DNA from: Burkholderia sp. MS389
GTDB lineage: Bacteria > Pseudomonadota > Gammaproteobacteria > Burkholderiales > Burkholderiaceae
Reading direction: 5' to 3'
Length of the DNA stretch: 64,000 bases
Assembly (NCBI RefSeq): GCF_016899425.1
Contig: NZ_CP045995.1
Coordinates: 496,001-560,000, forward strand
The notes beneath the pieces were generated by a model. It did not search any database. It was given only the letters and a program-made list of their open reading frames with translations, and was not told the DNA's origin. A program made the translations under genes and the position numbers. Below are positions 27,008-35,943 of the stretch, piece after piece. The stretch's first letter is position 1. The number at the start of each line of letters is the position of its first letter.

Positions 27008-27175
27008 ATGAAATCGGCAACGTTGGCTGCGGCGCTGATCGCGGCGCTGGTGCTTGTGCTGTCCACGGGCTGTACGTCGTCGGGCAGCGGTACGTCGCAA
27101 GGACCGGGCATGAGCCGGTACGGCGGCGCGGGAGGCAGCGGAGGCGGTGGCGGTGGCGGCGGCGGCGGCTACTGA
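27008..27175 (+). CDS. small glycine-rich lipoprotein
   Basis: A 55-aa predicted lipoprotein. Its hydrophobic leader ends in STGC, and the rest is short and ends in a run of about ten Gly (residues 44-54) and a terminal Tyr. AAGGAG sits eight bases before ATG 27008. It lies 128 bp after the Pal-like gene on the same strand. No catalytic domain can fit; a structural or surface role is possible. Such Gly-tail lipoproteins are seen in Burkholderia but I know no function. Gene is likely real because of the RBS and lipobox. Confidence 0.68.
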   Translation: MKSATLAAALIAALVLVLSTGCTSSGSGTSQGPGMSRYGGAGGSGGGGGGGGGGY

Positions 27176-27204
27176 CGCGCCGCCGCAAGGAAGAGGCGCG
27201 AAAT

Positions 27205-27240
27205 CGCGCGCGAACACCGGAAGCCGGCTGCTCGCGCGCG
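27205..27240. terminator. hairpin between convergent genes
   Basis: A 9-bp perfect stem (CGCGCGCGA / TCGCGCGCG) encloses a second small CCGG-AAG-CCGG stem. It lies between the small lipoprotein and the convergent triheme cytochrome. No T-run, but the position fits a bidirectional terminator. Confidence 0.45.
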
Positions 27241-27262
27241 GTGCACTACCCCGGGACGCGAC

Positions 27263-28522
27263 TCAACGCATCGCCTTCACGTCGGCCGGCGTGACGCTCG
27301 CGGGCTGGCCGCCCCACGTCGCGCGCAGATAGTTCGCGAGCTGCGCGAGTTCGTCGTCGCTCAGCGTTTTCGCGAAACCCGGCATCGGCTGCAGGTTTTC
27401 GAAGCCGGCAAACTTCTGCTCGTCGATGCCGTCGAGCATCGCGACCAGCAGATTGCGCGAGTCGGCCTGACGCACCGTCGAATTGCCGTTCATCGGCACC
27501 GCCACGTGCGGCTTGCCTTCGCCGTTGAAGCCGTGACAGCCCGCGCACACCGCGAGATACACCGAGCGGCCGGCCGCCAGTTGCGCGGCATCGGCCGACA
27601 CCGGCTTCACCGGTTGCGGCGCGGGCGGCGTATCGCCGAGCAGGTACGTCGACAGGCCGCGCAGGTCGTCCTTCGTCAGGTATTGCGTGCTCAGGTGCAC
27701 GACCGGATACATCTCGCCGAACGCCGAGCCTTGCGGCGCGATGCCGACGCCGAAGAACGTCTGCAGGTCGGTGCCCGTCCAGCCGCGCGCGGCGAGGCCG
27801 GCCGGCGTGATGTCGGGCGCGGCCACGCGGCCGAGCGCGGCGCCCGCGAACGGCTTCGCGCCGTCGAGCTGACCCGTGAACGCGCGCGGCGTGTGGCATT
27901 CCGCGCAGTGACCGAGTGCGCCCGCGAGATAGCGGCCGCGCTGCCAGTCGGCGGATTGTCCGGCCGATGCATCCGGCAGACTGTCCTTCAGGAACAGCAT
28001 GTCCCAGAAGACCATGCCGAAGCGCAGGTTGTACGGGAACTTCAGGTCGTGCGCGCGGTTTTCCTGCGCGACAGGTTTGACCGTCATCAGGTACGCGTAC
28101 ATCGCGTCGGCGTCGGCGCGCGTGAGCTGCCGGTACGACGTGTACGGCATCGACGGATACAGGCGCTTACCCGGCGCCTTGCCGTCGTGCAGCGCGGCGT
28201 AGAAATCGTCCGCGCTCCAGCCGCCGATCCCGTGATCCTTGTCGGGCGTGATGTTCGAGCCGTAGAACGTGCCGAACGGCGATTCGAGCGCCGCGCCGCC
28301 GGCGAACGGCGCACCGTCCTTCGCGGTGTGGCACGCCGCGCAGTCGGCGGCCTTGACGAGATAGCGCCCGCGCGCGACCGCGTCGGCGCCGGGCGCGCCG
28401 GACGCCGCGCTCGACGCCGGCGCGTCGTGGCCGCCGCACGCGGCGAGCAGCAGCGCGAAGGACGCCGCGAGCGCGGGCAGGCCGGCGGCCCGCGCGGCAC
28501 GATGAGCGAATGTGCGTTTCAT
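27263..28522 (-). CDS. triheme cytochrome c lipoprotein, set 2
   Basis: A 419-aa cytochrome with three CxxCH sites (CAACH, CAECH, CAGCH). The N-terminus has a signal with a lipobox, LLLAACGG, so the protein is probably lipid-anchored in the periplasm, unlike the cytochrome of set 1. It shares the family architecture (GRYLVKAADCAACH; GSNITPD; GHCAECHTPR). It is the last gene of a three-gene operon; its ATG overlaps the stop of the 2Fe-2S gene (ATGA). It should take electrons from the molybdenum enzyme encoded upstream. Convergent with the small lipoprotein. Confidence 0.91.
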   Translation of the reverse strand: MKRTFAHRAARAAGLPALAASFALLLAACGGHDAPASSAASGAPGADAVARGRYLVKAADCAACHTAKDGAPFAGGAALESPFGTFYGSNITPDKDHGIGGWSADDFYAALHDGKAPGKRLYPSMPYTSYRQLTRADADAMYAYLMTVKPVAQENRAHDLKFPYNLRFGMVFWDMLFLKDSLPDASAGQSADWQRGRYLAGALGHCAECHTPRAFTGQLDGAKPFAGAALGRVAAPDITPAGLAARGWTGTDLQTFFGVGIAPQGSAFGEMYPVVHLSTQYLTKDDLRGLSTYLLGDTPPAPQPVKPVSADAAQLAAGRSVYLAVCAGCHGFNGEGKPHVAVPMNGNSTVRQADSRNLLVAMLDGIDEQKFAGFENLQPMPGFAKTLSDDELAQLANYLRATWGGQPASVTPADVKAMR

Positions 28523-29187
28523 GGCGCTTCCTTCACGAGTCCCGGCGTCGTCAGCACCACGTCCTTGACGGCTTCGTAGTAGCGGACATAGCCCGTGCAG
28601 CGACAGAGGTGTGCGTCGAGCGCGTCGGTGATCGTGCGCTCCACGTCGGCCTTCGCGATCGGCTCGCGCTTCAGGCGCTCGATCAGCACGGTCGCCGCGT
28701 TGACGAAGCCCGGCGTGCAATAGCCGCACTGGAAGCTGAAGTGCTCGAGGAACTTCTGCTGGATCGGCGACAGCTCGACCACCTCGCCGGCTTCATTGCG
28801 CTTCGCGTGGCCTTCGATCGTGCGGATCGAACGGCCGTGGAAGAAGTGCGCGCCGGTGATGCACGTGCGCATTTCGTCGCTCGTGCCGTCCGGCTTGTCG
28901 ACGATCACGACGCACGCGTGGCAGATGCCCTGCCCGCAGCCGAGCCGCGAACCGGTGAGGCCCAGGTACTCGTGCAGGAACTCGATCATCATCAGCCCTT
29001 CCGGCACCTGCATCGGGCCGACCGACTTGCCGTTGATGTTGAGCGACAGCGGCTTCTGCTGGAACCGGACGAGCGGACGCTCGACGGGCGCCGCAGCGAG
29101 TGCAGCCGGTGCGACGGGCACGGATGCCGAAGCGGCCGAAGCCGCGCCGGCGCTCGCGGCCGAAGCCGCGGTTTGGGCGGTCGTCAT
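28519..29187 (-). CDS. 2Fe-2S subunit of a molybdenum hydroxylase, set 2
   Basis: A 222-aa electron-transfer subunit with the two 2Fe-2S motifs of this family: GCGQGICHAC plus MRTC, and QCGYC plus LCRC. The iron-sulfur part starts near residue 45; before it is an Ala/Ser/Val-rich low-complexity extension absent from the 151-aa homologue in set 1. It is longer than most family members for that reason. The start and stop both overlap their neighbours by four bases (ATGA), so the operon is tightly coupled. It most likely rides out with the Tat-targeted molybdopterin subunit. The role of the extension is unknown. Confidence 0.9.
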   Translation of the reverse strand: MTTAQTAASAASAGAASAASASVPVAPAALAAAPVERPLVRFQQKPLSLNINGKSVGPMQVPEGLMMIEFLHEYLGLTGSRLGCGQGICHACVVIVDKPDGTSDEMRTCITGAHFFHGRSIRTIEGHAKRNEAGEVVELSPIQQKFLEHFSFQCGYCTPGFVNAATVLIERLKREPIAKADVERTITDALDAHLCRCTGYVRYYEAVKDVVLTTPGLVKEAP

Positions 29188-32060
29188 GCGAGCACCTCCT
29201 GAATCTTTTGCGGGGTCACCGGCAGGTCGGTGAAACGATGGCCGATCGCGTGCGCGATGCCGTTCACGATCGCGCCGACGACGGGAATCATCACCACTTC
29301 GGCGACGCCCTTCGGCGGATCGGTCTCGGACAGCGGCGGCAGCACGTCGCCCGTCTGCGTCCATACGGCGACGTCGGACGCGCGCGGCAGCCGGTAACGG
29401 TTGAAGTTCCACGTGCCGTTGCCGGGGCCGTCCTCGTAGAGCGGCAGATACTCGTGCAGCGCATGGCCGATGCCCATCGCGAGACCGCCCTGCAACTGGC
29501 CCGATACGAGTTGCGGCGAAATCTGGTTCCCGCATTCCATGATCGAGTGATGCGTGAGCAGCTCGACCTTGCCGGTCGCTTCGTGCACGGCCAGCTCGAC
29601 GAGCGTGCCCACCGCCGTGTAGTACGTGACGGCCGCGTTGTTGCGGCTCGTCGGCGGGATGAACACGCGCTTGCGATCGAGCACGCGATAGCCGTTCGCG
29701 GTCGGCGGCAGCGTGCCGCGCAGCGCGGTCGCGCCGGCTGGTGCGGCGGTGCCCGGCAGCGGGCCGTCGTCGCCGGTCTTCGGCGCGCCGACGCGCAGCG
29801 ACAGCCCGTCGATCGGCAGACGCTCGACCGCGCCGCCCACTTCGAATTCGGCGTCGGTCCACTGCCAGCGGTTGAACACGTGCACGACGGCGCCGGTCGG
29901 CAGGCCGAGCGCATGCGCCTGCTTCGCGAGCTGCTCGAACGTCAGCGGCTCGAGGCCGTCGGCGGTCAGCTTGCCGTCGACCCAGCGCGCGTCCTCGATG
30001 CGGATCGTGTACGGCGCGGCCTGGCCGCCGCCGAGGCCGCGTGTCCAGATCGACATCGCGGCCGGCCACAGCCCGTAGCGGAACACGGCGCGCGCGGCTT
30101 CGCGCGTGCTGTGCGTGAAGTAGTACGCGGAGTTCGTCGCGCTCGACGGCGACGCATAGCCGGGCGACCAGCGCGGGTTCGCGCTCAGGCGGTCCTGATC
30201 GGCCTGCGACATCAGGTACGGGTCGCCGCTCGTCTCGACCGGCAGGTCCGGCCATTCGGTCAGCGCGACGCGCACGTCGGTCGCCGGACGGCCGAGCCAT
30301 TTCGCGACCGCGACGGCCTGAGACGTCGACATCCCGGTGCCGATCTCGGCCGCCGTGTGTTGCAGCGACACCTTGCCGTGCGCGTCGAATTCGACCTTCG
30401 CGAACGACGCTTCCGCACCCGTGCCGAAATCCTTCTGCACGCACGCGAAGCCGACGCCGTAGCGCTTGCCCGGATGCGCCGCCTCGAATTCGGCCTTGCG
30501 CGCGGCACGGCGCGTCCACAGCGGATGCTGCTTCGCGCGCTCGAGCACTTCGTCGACGCGCAGCGCGCCGGCGGGAATCGCCCCCTGTGTGTTCTTCATT
30601 CCCGAACGCAGCGCGTTGCGCAGCCGGAAGTCGATCGGGTCGATGTTCAATTGCGCGGCGATCTCGTCGACCGCCATCTCGGTCGCGGCCATGCTCTGCA
30701 GCGTGCCGTAGCCGCGCGCGGAACCGGCGTCGATCGCGCGCGACGCGATCGCGACGGCCGCGAGGTCGCTCTTCGGGAAGTAGTAGATCGATTGCGCGGC
30801 CGTGGCGCCGACCATCGCGACCGACGGCGAGAAGTTCGAGCGCCCCCCGCCGTTCGCCTCGAAGTCGCCCTTGAACGACTGCAGCAGGCCCGTGTTGCGG
30901 TCGACCGCGATCCGGTAATGCATCTTGAATGCGTGTCGCTTCAGCGACGTCTGGAACTGCTCGTAGCGATCGTTCGCGAAACGCACCGGGCGGCCGTCCG
31001 CGTACAGCGCGCAGACGAGGCCGTAGAACGGCACGTTGAAGTGATCCTTCGAGCCGTAGCCGACCGTGTAGCACGGATGCACGAACAGCTTCTTCACCGG
31101 GAAGCGGCATTTCGCGACCATCGCGGCCGCGTTCTCCGACACTTCCAGCGGCGACTGGGTCGGCACGACGAGATGCAGCGATTGCGTCGCGGCGTCGTAC
31201 CAGCAGTTCGCGTTGTCGGGCTCGAGCGCGGCCGTGTCGACCGACTGCGTGTTGTATTCGCGGTCGAACACGAGCCAGTCGGCCGACGGCTGGTCGAGTT
31301 CGGCGGCGATCTGCCCGGCGAGGAACATGCCCTGCTCGTCTAGCTTGCCGTGCTCCTTGCCGTCCGGCCAGACCGGCAGATGCTTGCGCATCATGCTCGG
31401 GAAGATCGGCGCGTCCTTCAGGCTCGAATAGACGTCGTCGTCATAAGCCGTCTTGCCGCCCACGCGCACGTAGCGGAAGGTGCCCCACGGATCGCGCTCG
31501 AGCGGGCCCGTGACCGCGCCGTAGCGGATCACGTCGTCGCGGAACTTCAGCGCGTTCTTCGCGAAGCGAAAGCGCGCGAAGTCGTGATAGATCAGGATCG
31601 CGACCGCATGGCCGAGATACGCGGGCGTCTTGCCGGCCGGCAACAGCATGTCGTCGCCGTAGAACGCCGGGAACGCGACGCCGTCGCGCGCGAGATCGTC
31701 GGCCGTGACCACGCGGTCCGGTTTCAGCTCGTCGCCGAGCAGCGACAGGTCGAAGCCCTCGTACGTGCGGTCGGCCTGCGTGACGCGCAGGATCAGCGCG
31801 TGCGACTGCTGCTGCGGCCAGTGCGGCATGTCGGCCGCGCGCACGTCGCGGGCGAACACTTTCGAGCCCGTGACCTTCGCGATGCCGTCGATGCGGAATT
31901 GGGGGATGCCGGTGACGCTATCCCATTTGACGGGCGTGAGGAGTTTTTCTTCGAAGAGCGCCGCGAACGCGCGGCTGCCGATGGGCGCGACATACACCGC
32001 GACGCCCGCCAGCACGCTGGCTTTCAGAAAACCCCGCCGTGACAGGCCGTGGTTTTTCAT
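29184..32060 (-). CDS. molybdopterin-binding subunit, set 2
   Basis: A 958-aa xanthine-dehydrogenase-family catalytic subunit, larger than the 739-aa homologue in set 1. A twin-arginine signal, LSRRGFLKASVLAG, is at residues 7-20, so export is by Tat. Segments such as AAEIGTGMSTSQAVAVAKWLGRP and the ECGNQISPQLVSGQLQGGLAMGIGHAL stretch are typical of the cofactor domain; the C-terminal GVAEVV carries the expected catalytic Glu. AGGAGG lies a short way before ATG 32060. First gene of the operon; the 2Fe-2S and cytochrome genes follow with ATGA overlaps. Substrate unknown, likely an aldehyde or heterocycle. No cofactor-maturation gene (XdhC-like) is in the window. Confidence 0.9.
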   Translation of the reverse strand: MKNHGLSRRGFLKASVLAGVAVYVAPIGSRAFAALFEEKLLTPVKWDSVTGIPQFRIDGIAKVTGSKVFARDVRAADMPHWPQQQSHALILRVTQADRTYEGFDLSLLGDELKPDRVVTADDLARDGVAFPAFYGDDMLLPAGKTPAYLGHAVAILIYHDFARFRFAKNALKFRDDVIRYGAVTGPLERDPWGTFRYVRVGGKTAYDDDVYSSLKDAPIFPSMMRKHLPVWPDGKEHGKLDEQGMFLAGQIAAELDQPSADWLVFDREYNTQSVDTAALEPDNANCWYDAATQSLHLVVPTQSPLEVSENAAAMVAKCRFPVKKLFVHPCYTVGYGSKDHFNVPFYGLVCALYADGRPVRFANDRYEQFQTSLKRHAFKMHYRIAVDRNTGLLQSFKGDFEANGGGRSNFSPSVAMVGATAAQSIYYFPKSDLAAVAIASRAIDAGSARGYGTLQSMAATEMAVDEIAAQLNIDPIDFRLRNALRSGMKNTQGAIPAGALRVDEVLERAKQHPLWTRRAARKAEFEAAHPGKRYGVGFACVQKDFGTGAEASFAKVEFDAHGKVSLQHTAAEIGTGMSTSQAVAVAKWLGRPATDVRVALTEWPDLPVETSGDPYLMSQADQDRLSANPRWSPGYASPSSATNSAYYFTHSTREAARAVFRYGLWPAAMSIWTRGLGGGQAAPYTIRIEDARWVDGKLTADGLEPLTFEQLAKQAHALGLPTGAVVHVFNRWQWTDAEFEVGGAVERLPIDGLSLRVGAPKTGDDGPLPGTAAPAGATALRGTLPPTANGYRVLDRKRVFIPPTSRNNAAVTYYTAVGTLVELAVHEATGKVELLTHHSIMECGNQISPQLVSGQLQGGLAMGIGHALHEYLPLYEDGPGNGTWNFNRYRLPRASDVAVWTQTGDVLPPLSETDPPKGVAEVVMIPVVGAIVNGIAHAIGHRFTDLPVTPQKIQEVLA

Positions 32061-32156
32061 TTGGGGGGAACCTCCTGAGGCGGCTCGGACGGCGATCGGG
32101 TGTCGCGGCGTCCGGAGCGGCGCGCATTCTGGCATTGTTTTGGATATATCGCCTAT

Positions 32157-32178
32157 AGTATTTCCCGCATGAAATACT
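32157..32178. promoter_or_regulatory. inverted repeat upstream of molybdenum set 2
   Basis: AGTATTTC-CCGCAT-GAAATACT is a perfect 8-bp inverted repeat with a 6-nt centre, 97 bp before the molybdopterin-subunit start. The surrounding 32130-32200 stretch is AT-rich and promoter-like. The rest of the 453-bp gap (32061-32513) to the divergent cyclase gene holds no supported gene. Confidence 0.5.
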
Positions 32179-32513
32179 TATTGGAATTCTTATAACGGGT
32201 TTCAGCCGGGCTGCGGCGGGTGGTCGCAGCGGCGATTCGTTTGCGGTTTGCTTGCGGCGGAGGCAGTCGCGCCGGCTTCGGCGGCCGCCGCACATCGTTC
32301 CGTTCGCAACGAACGCTGCGTTCGCGCCGCCGCCTCCGCAAGCCCCCGCCGCCGGGGCTGACAACCCGAGCACGAGACGATGCGCGGCGCCGCCAACCGG
32401 CCCGCGACGCCGGTTTTTCGTGGTAATGTCGTGCGCATCCGGCTCGGCCGGGCTTCCGCCACGTGCCGTGCGGAGCCGCCAGCCATCGCAACATCGTGTC
32501 GAGGTCGACAATC

Positions 32514-34070
32514 ATGGCAGTCAGGGCGTCTCTCCTGAACTCCGTTCTCGCCACTCCCCCCTCCGGCAACCACCGCGTGACGGCCGCGCTGCGTCCGTCG
32601 ATGCTCGTGACGCTGTTCGAGGACATCCGCCCGATGGCACTGTCCGGGCTCGGGAGCGGTTTCGTCGCGGCCGTCGCACTGATGCGGCTGCAGCAGCTGT
32701 GGTGCCTCGCGTGGCTCGTCCTGGACGTCGGCCTGCTCATTGCGCGCCTGTCGATCGTACGAGCCTACACGGTGCGGCGCGACGCAGGCGACGATCGCAT
32801 CGAGTACTGGGCGATGCGCTATGCGCCGGTGTCGCTCGTCGCGTGCTTCGTGCTCGGCCTGGGCGTGATGGGCTGCGTGCAGGCCGCCGACGTCGAGCTC
32901 GGCACGCTGTCCGTGATGGTCGCGGGCGGCGTGTTCGGCGGAATCGCGTCGCGCAATTCGGCGCTGCCGCGGCTCGCGATGACGCAGGTCGTGCTCGGCG
33001 TGCTGCCGATCGGCGTCGGCGCGCTGCTGGCGCCGCGAACCGGCGCGTGGCTGCTCGTGCCGCCGCTCGCGATCTATCTGGCGGCGATGCGTACGGTCGT
33101 GCAGCGTCACTACCGCGTGCTCGTCGCGCTGATCGCCGCGCGCCAGCGCAACGCCGAACTCGTCGCGCGCTTCGACGCCGCCCTCACCTACATGCCGCAC
33201 GGCCTGTGCATGATCGACGGCGACAGCCGCGTGATCGTCGCGAACCGGCGCACCGCACAACTGTTCGGCTCGCCGCGCGAGATCATGCTCGATACGCCGC
33301 TGCCGGCCGTGGTCGCCGCGCTCGGCACGCATGCCGTGACCGATCCCGGCGGCGCCGGCCTCGCCGCGCAGTGCGATGCATGGCTGAACCGCGCCGAGTC
33401 CGGGCCGCTCGACATCGTGCTCGCCGACGGCCGCCAGCTCGAACTGACGCGCCACCGCGTGCCGGACGGCAACGCGGTGATCATCGTCGAGGACGTCACC
33501 GCGCGCCGCCAGACCGAACAACAGATCCGGCACCTCGCGCGGCACGACGCGCTGACGGGGTTGCCGAACCGCCACGAACTGCATGCGGCGCTCAAGCGGA
33601 TGCTCGCGCGCCGGCCGCAGCTGCCGAGCCCCGCGCTCGCCGTCATGTATCTCGACCTCGACGGCTTCAAGTCGATCAACGATCGCTTCGGCCACCAGGC
33701 CGGCGACGAAGTGCTCACCCAGGTCGCCGAGCGGCTCGGCAAGACGCTGCCGCCGGGCGAGCTCGCCGCACGCATCGGCGGCGACGAATTCGTCGTCGCG
33801 ATCGACGACACGACGATGCAGGCGTGCTCGATCCTCGCCGCGCGGATCATCCGGCAGATTTCCGCGCCGTACGCGCTGTCGATCGGCGAGACCGTCTGCA
33901 TCGGCATCAGCATCGGCATCGCGCTCGACGACGGGCACGGCTCGCCCGACGAGCTGATCCAGCACGCCGACAGCGCGCTGTACGACGCGAAGTCGGCCGG
34001 CAAGGGCATCTACTGCTTTTACTCGAGCGGCAGCGGCAGCCGCCGCATGGCGCCGGCCGCCACGACCTGA
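32514..34070 (+). CDS. membrane-anchored PAS-GGDEF diguanylate cyclase
   Basis: A 518-aa protein predicted to make cyclic di-GMP. An N-terminal membrane region with several hydrophobic segments (about residues 35-205) is followed by a PAS-like part (ALTYMPHGLCMIDGDSRVIVANRRTAQLF) and a GGDEF domain. The active-site GGDEF is intact at 422-426 (RIGGDEF). The inhibitory RxxD site normally just upstream is replaced by PPGE, so product inhibition through that site is unlikely. There is no EAL domain. ATG 32514 has GAGG about ten bases upstream. It stands alone; no receptor or phosphodiesterase partner is nearby. Confidence 0.9.
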   Translation: MAVRASLLNSVLATPPSGNHRVTAALRPSMLVTLFEDIRPMALSGLGSGFVAAVALMRLQQLWCLAWLVLDVGLLIARLSIVRAYTVRRDAGDDRIEYWAMRYAPVSLVACFVLGLGVMGCVQAADVELGTLSVMVAGGVFGGIASRNSALPRLAMTQVVLGVLPIGVGALLAPRTGAWLLVPPLAIYLAAMRTVVQRHYRVLVALIAARQRNAELVARFDAALTYMPHGLCMIDGDSRVIVANRRTAQLFGSPREIMLDTPLPAVVAALGTHAVTDPGGAGLAAQCDAWLNRAESGPLDIVLADGRQLELTRHRVPDGNAVIIVEDVTARRQTEQQIRHLARHDALTGLPNRHELHAALKRMLARRPQLPSPALAVMYLDLDGFKSINDRFGHQAGDEVLTQVAERLGKTLPPGELAARIGGDEFVVAIDDTTMQACSILAARIIRQISAPYALSIGETVCIGISIGIALDDGHGSPDELIQHADSALYDAKSAGKGIYCFYSSGSGSRRMAPAATT

Positions 34071-34323
34071 GCCGCCGACGCGCGCCGCGCCTCCGCCCTT
34101 TCCCGGCCTGCCGCCGCCTCCCGACGATTCAATTCCGAAACGCTTTGCGGGTTCGCACGTGACGCCGCGCGTTCGCATGTCACGTGACGTGTTCCGTAAC
34201 ATCGCCGTCCGGCGCCCCGCACGATGACGGCAGAAGCCCGCACGATCGAGGCCGAGCGCGGTATTTACCGGCTGGCATTCTTATTGCTCCTTGATGGGGA
34301 AAGAACGTTTCAGGGAGCTCGCC

Positions 34324-34599
34324 ATGAATACCGTCGACGTCCTCGCGCGAACCGAAATCATCGACGAACAGGCGGTGATCGACGGCGCATCGCTGATCCG
34401 CCGGCTCGTGTCCGACCGCCGGATGCCGGCCGCGTACGATGCCGCATGCATCGACAATCCGCCGCTCACGCTGTACGGCGCGTTTCGCCAGGGCGTCGCC
34501 GATCACGCCGCGCGGCGTGCGAATCCGTATCGCGCCGGCAGCCGTTTCTGGGCACTGTGGGAAGAAGGACGTCTCGAAGCTGAAACATCCGGCCGGTAA
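34324..34599 (+). CDS. hypothetical protein, 91 aa
   Basis: I do not recognise this family. The start ATG 34324 has GGGAG about six bases upstream. The product is 91 residues, soluble, no signal peptide; it has a helical N-terminal half (VIDGASLIRRLVSDRR) and a distinctive ending LYGAFRQGVADHAARRANPYR...FWALWEEGRLE. It sits alone between the diguanylate cyclase and the DoeB-like gene, on the same strand as both with gaps of about 250 bp. Codon use resembles its neighbours. Gene likely real; function unknown. Confidence 0.66.
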   Translation: MNTVDVLARTEIIDEQAVIDGASLIRRLVSDRRMPAAYDAACIDNPPLTLYGAFRQGVADHAARRANPYRAGSRFWALWEEGRLEAETSGR

Positions 34600-34847
34600 G
34601 CCGGTCGTACGCGCCGGCCCTGTCGCGACAAGGGATCGGCGCGAAACGCGACGCGCGAATGCAGCCGGCTGGCGCACCGGCATGCGTTCATCGCTGCAAC
34701 ATCGCGCGGCCGCGCGTGGAGGGCCGCCAACGCACGGCAACGCGCCCGGCCGCGGCCGCGCGTCTCGCGGTCGATCCCGCCCCGCCCGCCGCGCGCGGCC
34801 GGTTTCCCCTATAAGATGGCAGATTCCGTTCATCGAACGATACCGCC

Positions 34848-35882
34848 ATGACCGCCTCTTCCTCTCCGCGAAATCCCATCCACTGCGAAATCGATCTCGA
34901 CGCGCAAGGCAAGCACGCGGGCTACCTGCGGCTACCGCACTCCGTGCACCGCTCCGCCTACGGCTGGCTGCCGATTCCGATCGCGTCGATCCGCAACGGC
35001 GACGGCCCGGTCGCGCTCGTGATGGCCGGCAACCACGGCGACGAGTACGAAGGCCAGATTATCGTGTCGCAGCTGATGCGCGAGATCGAACCCGACATGG
35101 TCAGCGGCCAGTTGATCCTGCTGCCGATGGCGAATTTCCCGGCGGCGGATGCGGGCCTGCGCGTGTCGCCGCTCGACGAAGGCAACCTGAACCGCAGTTT
35201 TCCCGGCGACCCGACCGGCACGCCGACGCAGATGATTGCTCACTACATCGAGCACGCGCTGCTGTCGCGCGCGCAGTATCTGGTCGATCTGCATTCGGGC
35301 GGCAGCTCGCTGCTGTACCAGGGCGGCAACATGCTCGCGATCGATCCGCTCGATGCCGACGAAGCCGAGAAGCTCAACGGGCTGCTGGTCGCGTTCGGGT
35401 TGCAGAACGCGCTGCTGCACGCGCCGAATCCCGTGCATTCGGCATCGGCCGCGCGTCGGCAAGGCGCGATCTCGATCGTCACCGAACTCGGCGGCGCCGG
35501 CATGGCCGATCCGTCGCTGATCCGGCTCGGCCGCCACGGGCTGCTGCATTACCTCGGCTATATCGGCCTGCTGCATGGCGCGCTCGTGCCCGACGCGCCG
35601 CCGACCGTCACGCGTTTCATGCGCGTCGACGGCGATCGTCATTTCGTCTATGCGTACGAGCGCGGGCTGTACGAGCCGCTCGTCGAACTCGGCGACCAGG
35701 TGAAAGCCGGCCAGCCGGCCGCGTGGGTGCATTTCCCCGATACGCCGTTACGCGAACCGGTGCTGCACCGGTTCAACGGCGATGGCGAAGTGGTGTGCAA
35801 GCGGGTGCCCGCGCAGGTCCAGCGCGGGGATTGTCTGTTTCAGTTGGCGGAATTGTCGACGCCGCCGCGCGTCATCGAGTGA
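34848..35882 (+). CDS. succinylglutamate desuccinylase/aspartoacylase family deacylase (DoeB-like)
   Basis: A 344-aa zinc hydrolase of the AstE/ASPA family, most similar to DoeB, the N-acetyl-2,4-diaminobutyrate deacetylase of ectoine breakdown. Zinc ligands are visible: H63 and E66 (GNHGDEYE) and H149 (DLHSGG), with NLNRSFPG (113-120) for substrate binding and a probable catalytic Glu in VTELGGAG. ATG 34848 has no strong RBS. Ectoine-degradation partners (doeA, doeC, doeD) are not nearby, so the substrate could be another N-acyl amino acid. Convergent with the zinc-ribbon gene; the 61-bp gap has a weak GC stem. Confidence 0.85.
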   Translation: MTASSSPRNPIHCEIDLDAQGKHAGYLRLPHSVHRSAYGWLPIPIASIRNGDGPVALVMAGNHGDEYEGQIIVSQLMREIEPDMVSGQLILLPMANFPAADAGLRVSPLDEGNLNRSFPGDPTGTPTQMIAHYIEHALLSRAQYLVDLHSGGSSLLYQGGNMLAIDPLDADEAEKLNGLLVAFGLQNALLHAPNPVHSASAARRQGAISIVTELGGAGMADPSLIRLGRHGLLHYLGYIGLLHGALVPDAPPTVTRFMRVDGDRHFVYAYERGLYEPLVELGDQVKAGQPAAWVHFPDTPLREPVLHRFNGDGEVVCKRVPAQVQRGDCLFQLAELSTPPRVIE

Positions 35883-35943
35883 GGAACGCGACTCGCGTGT
35901 TCGGGACCGTCGTACGCCAACGCCGGTGCGTACACGCGGACCG

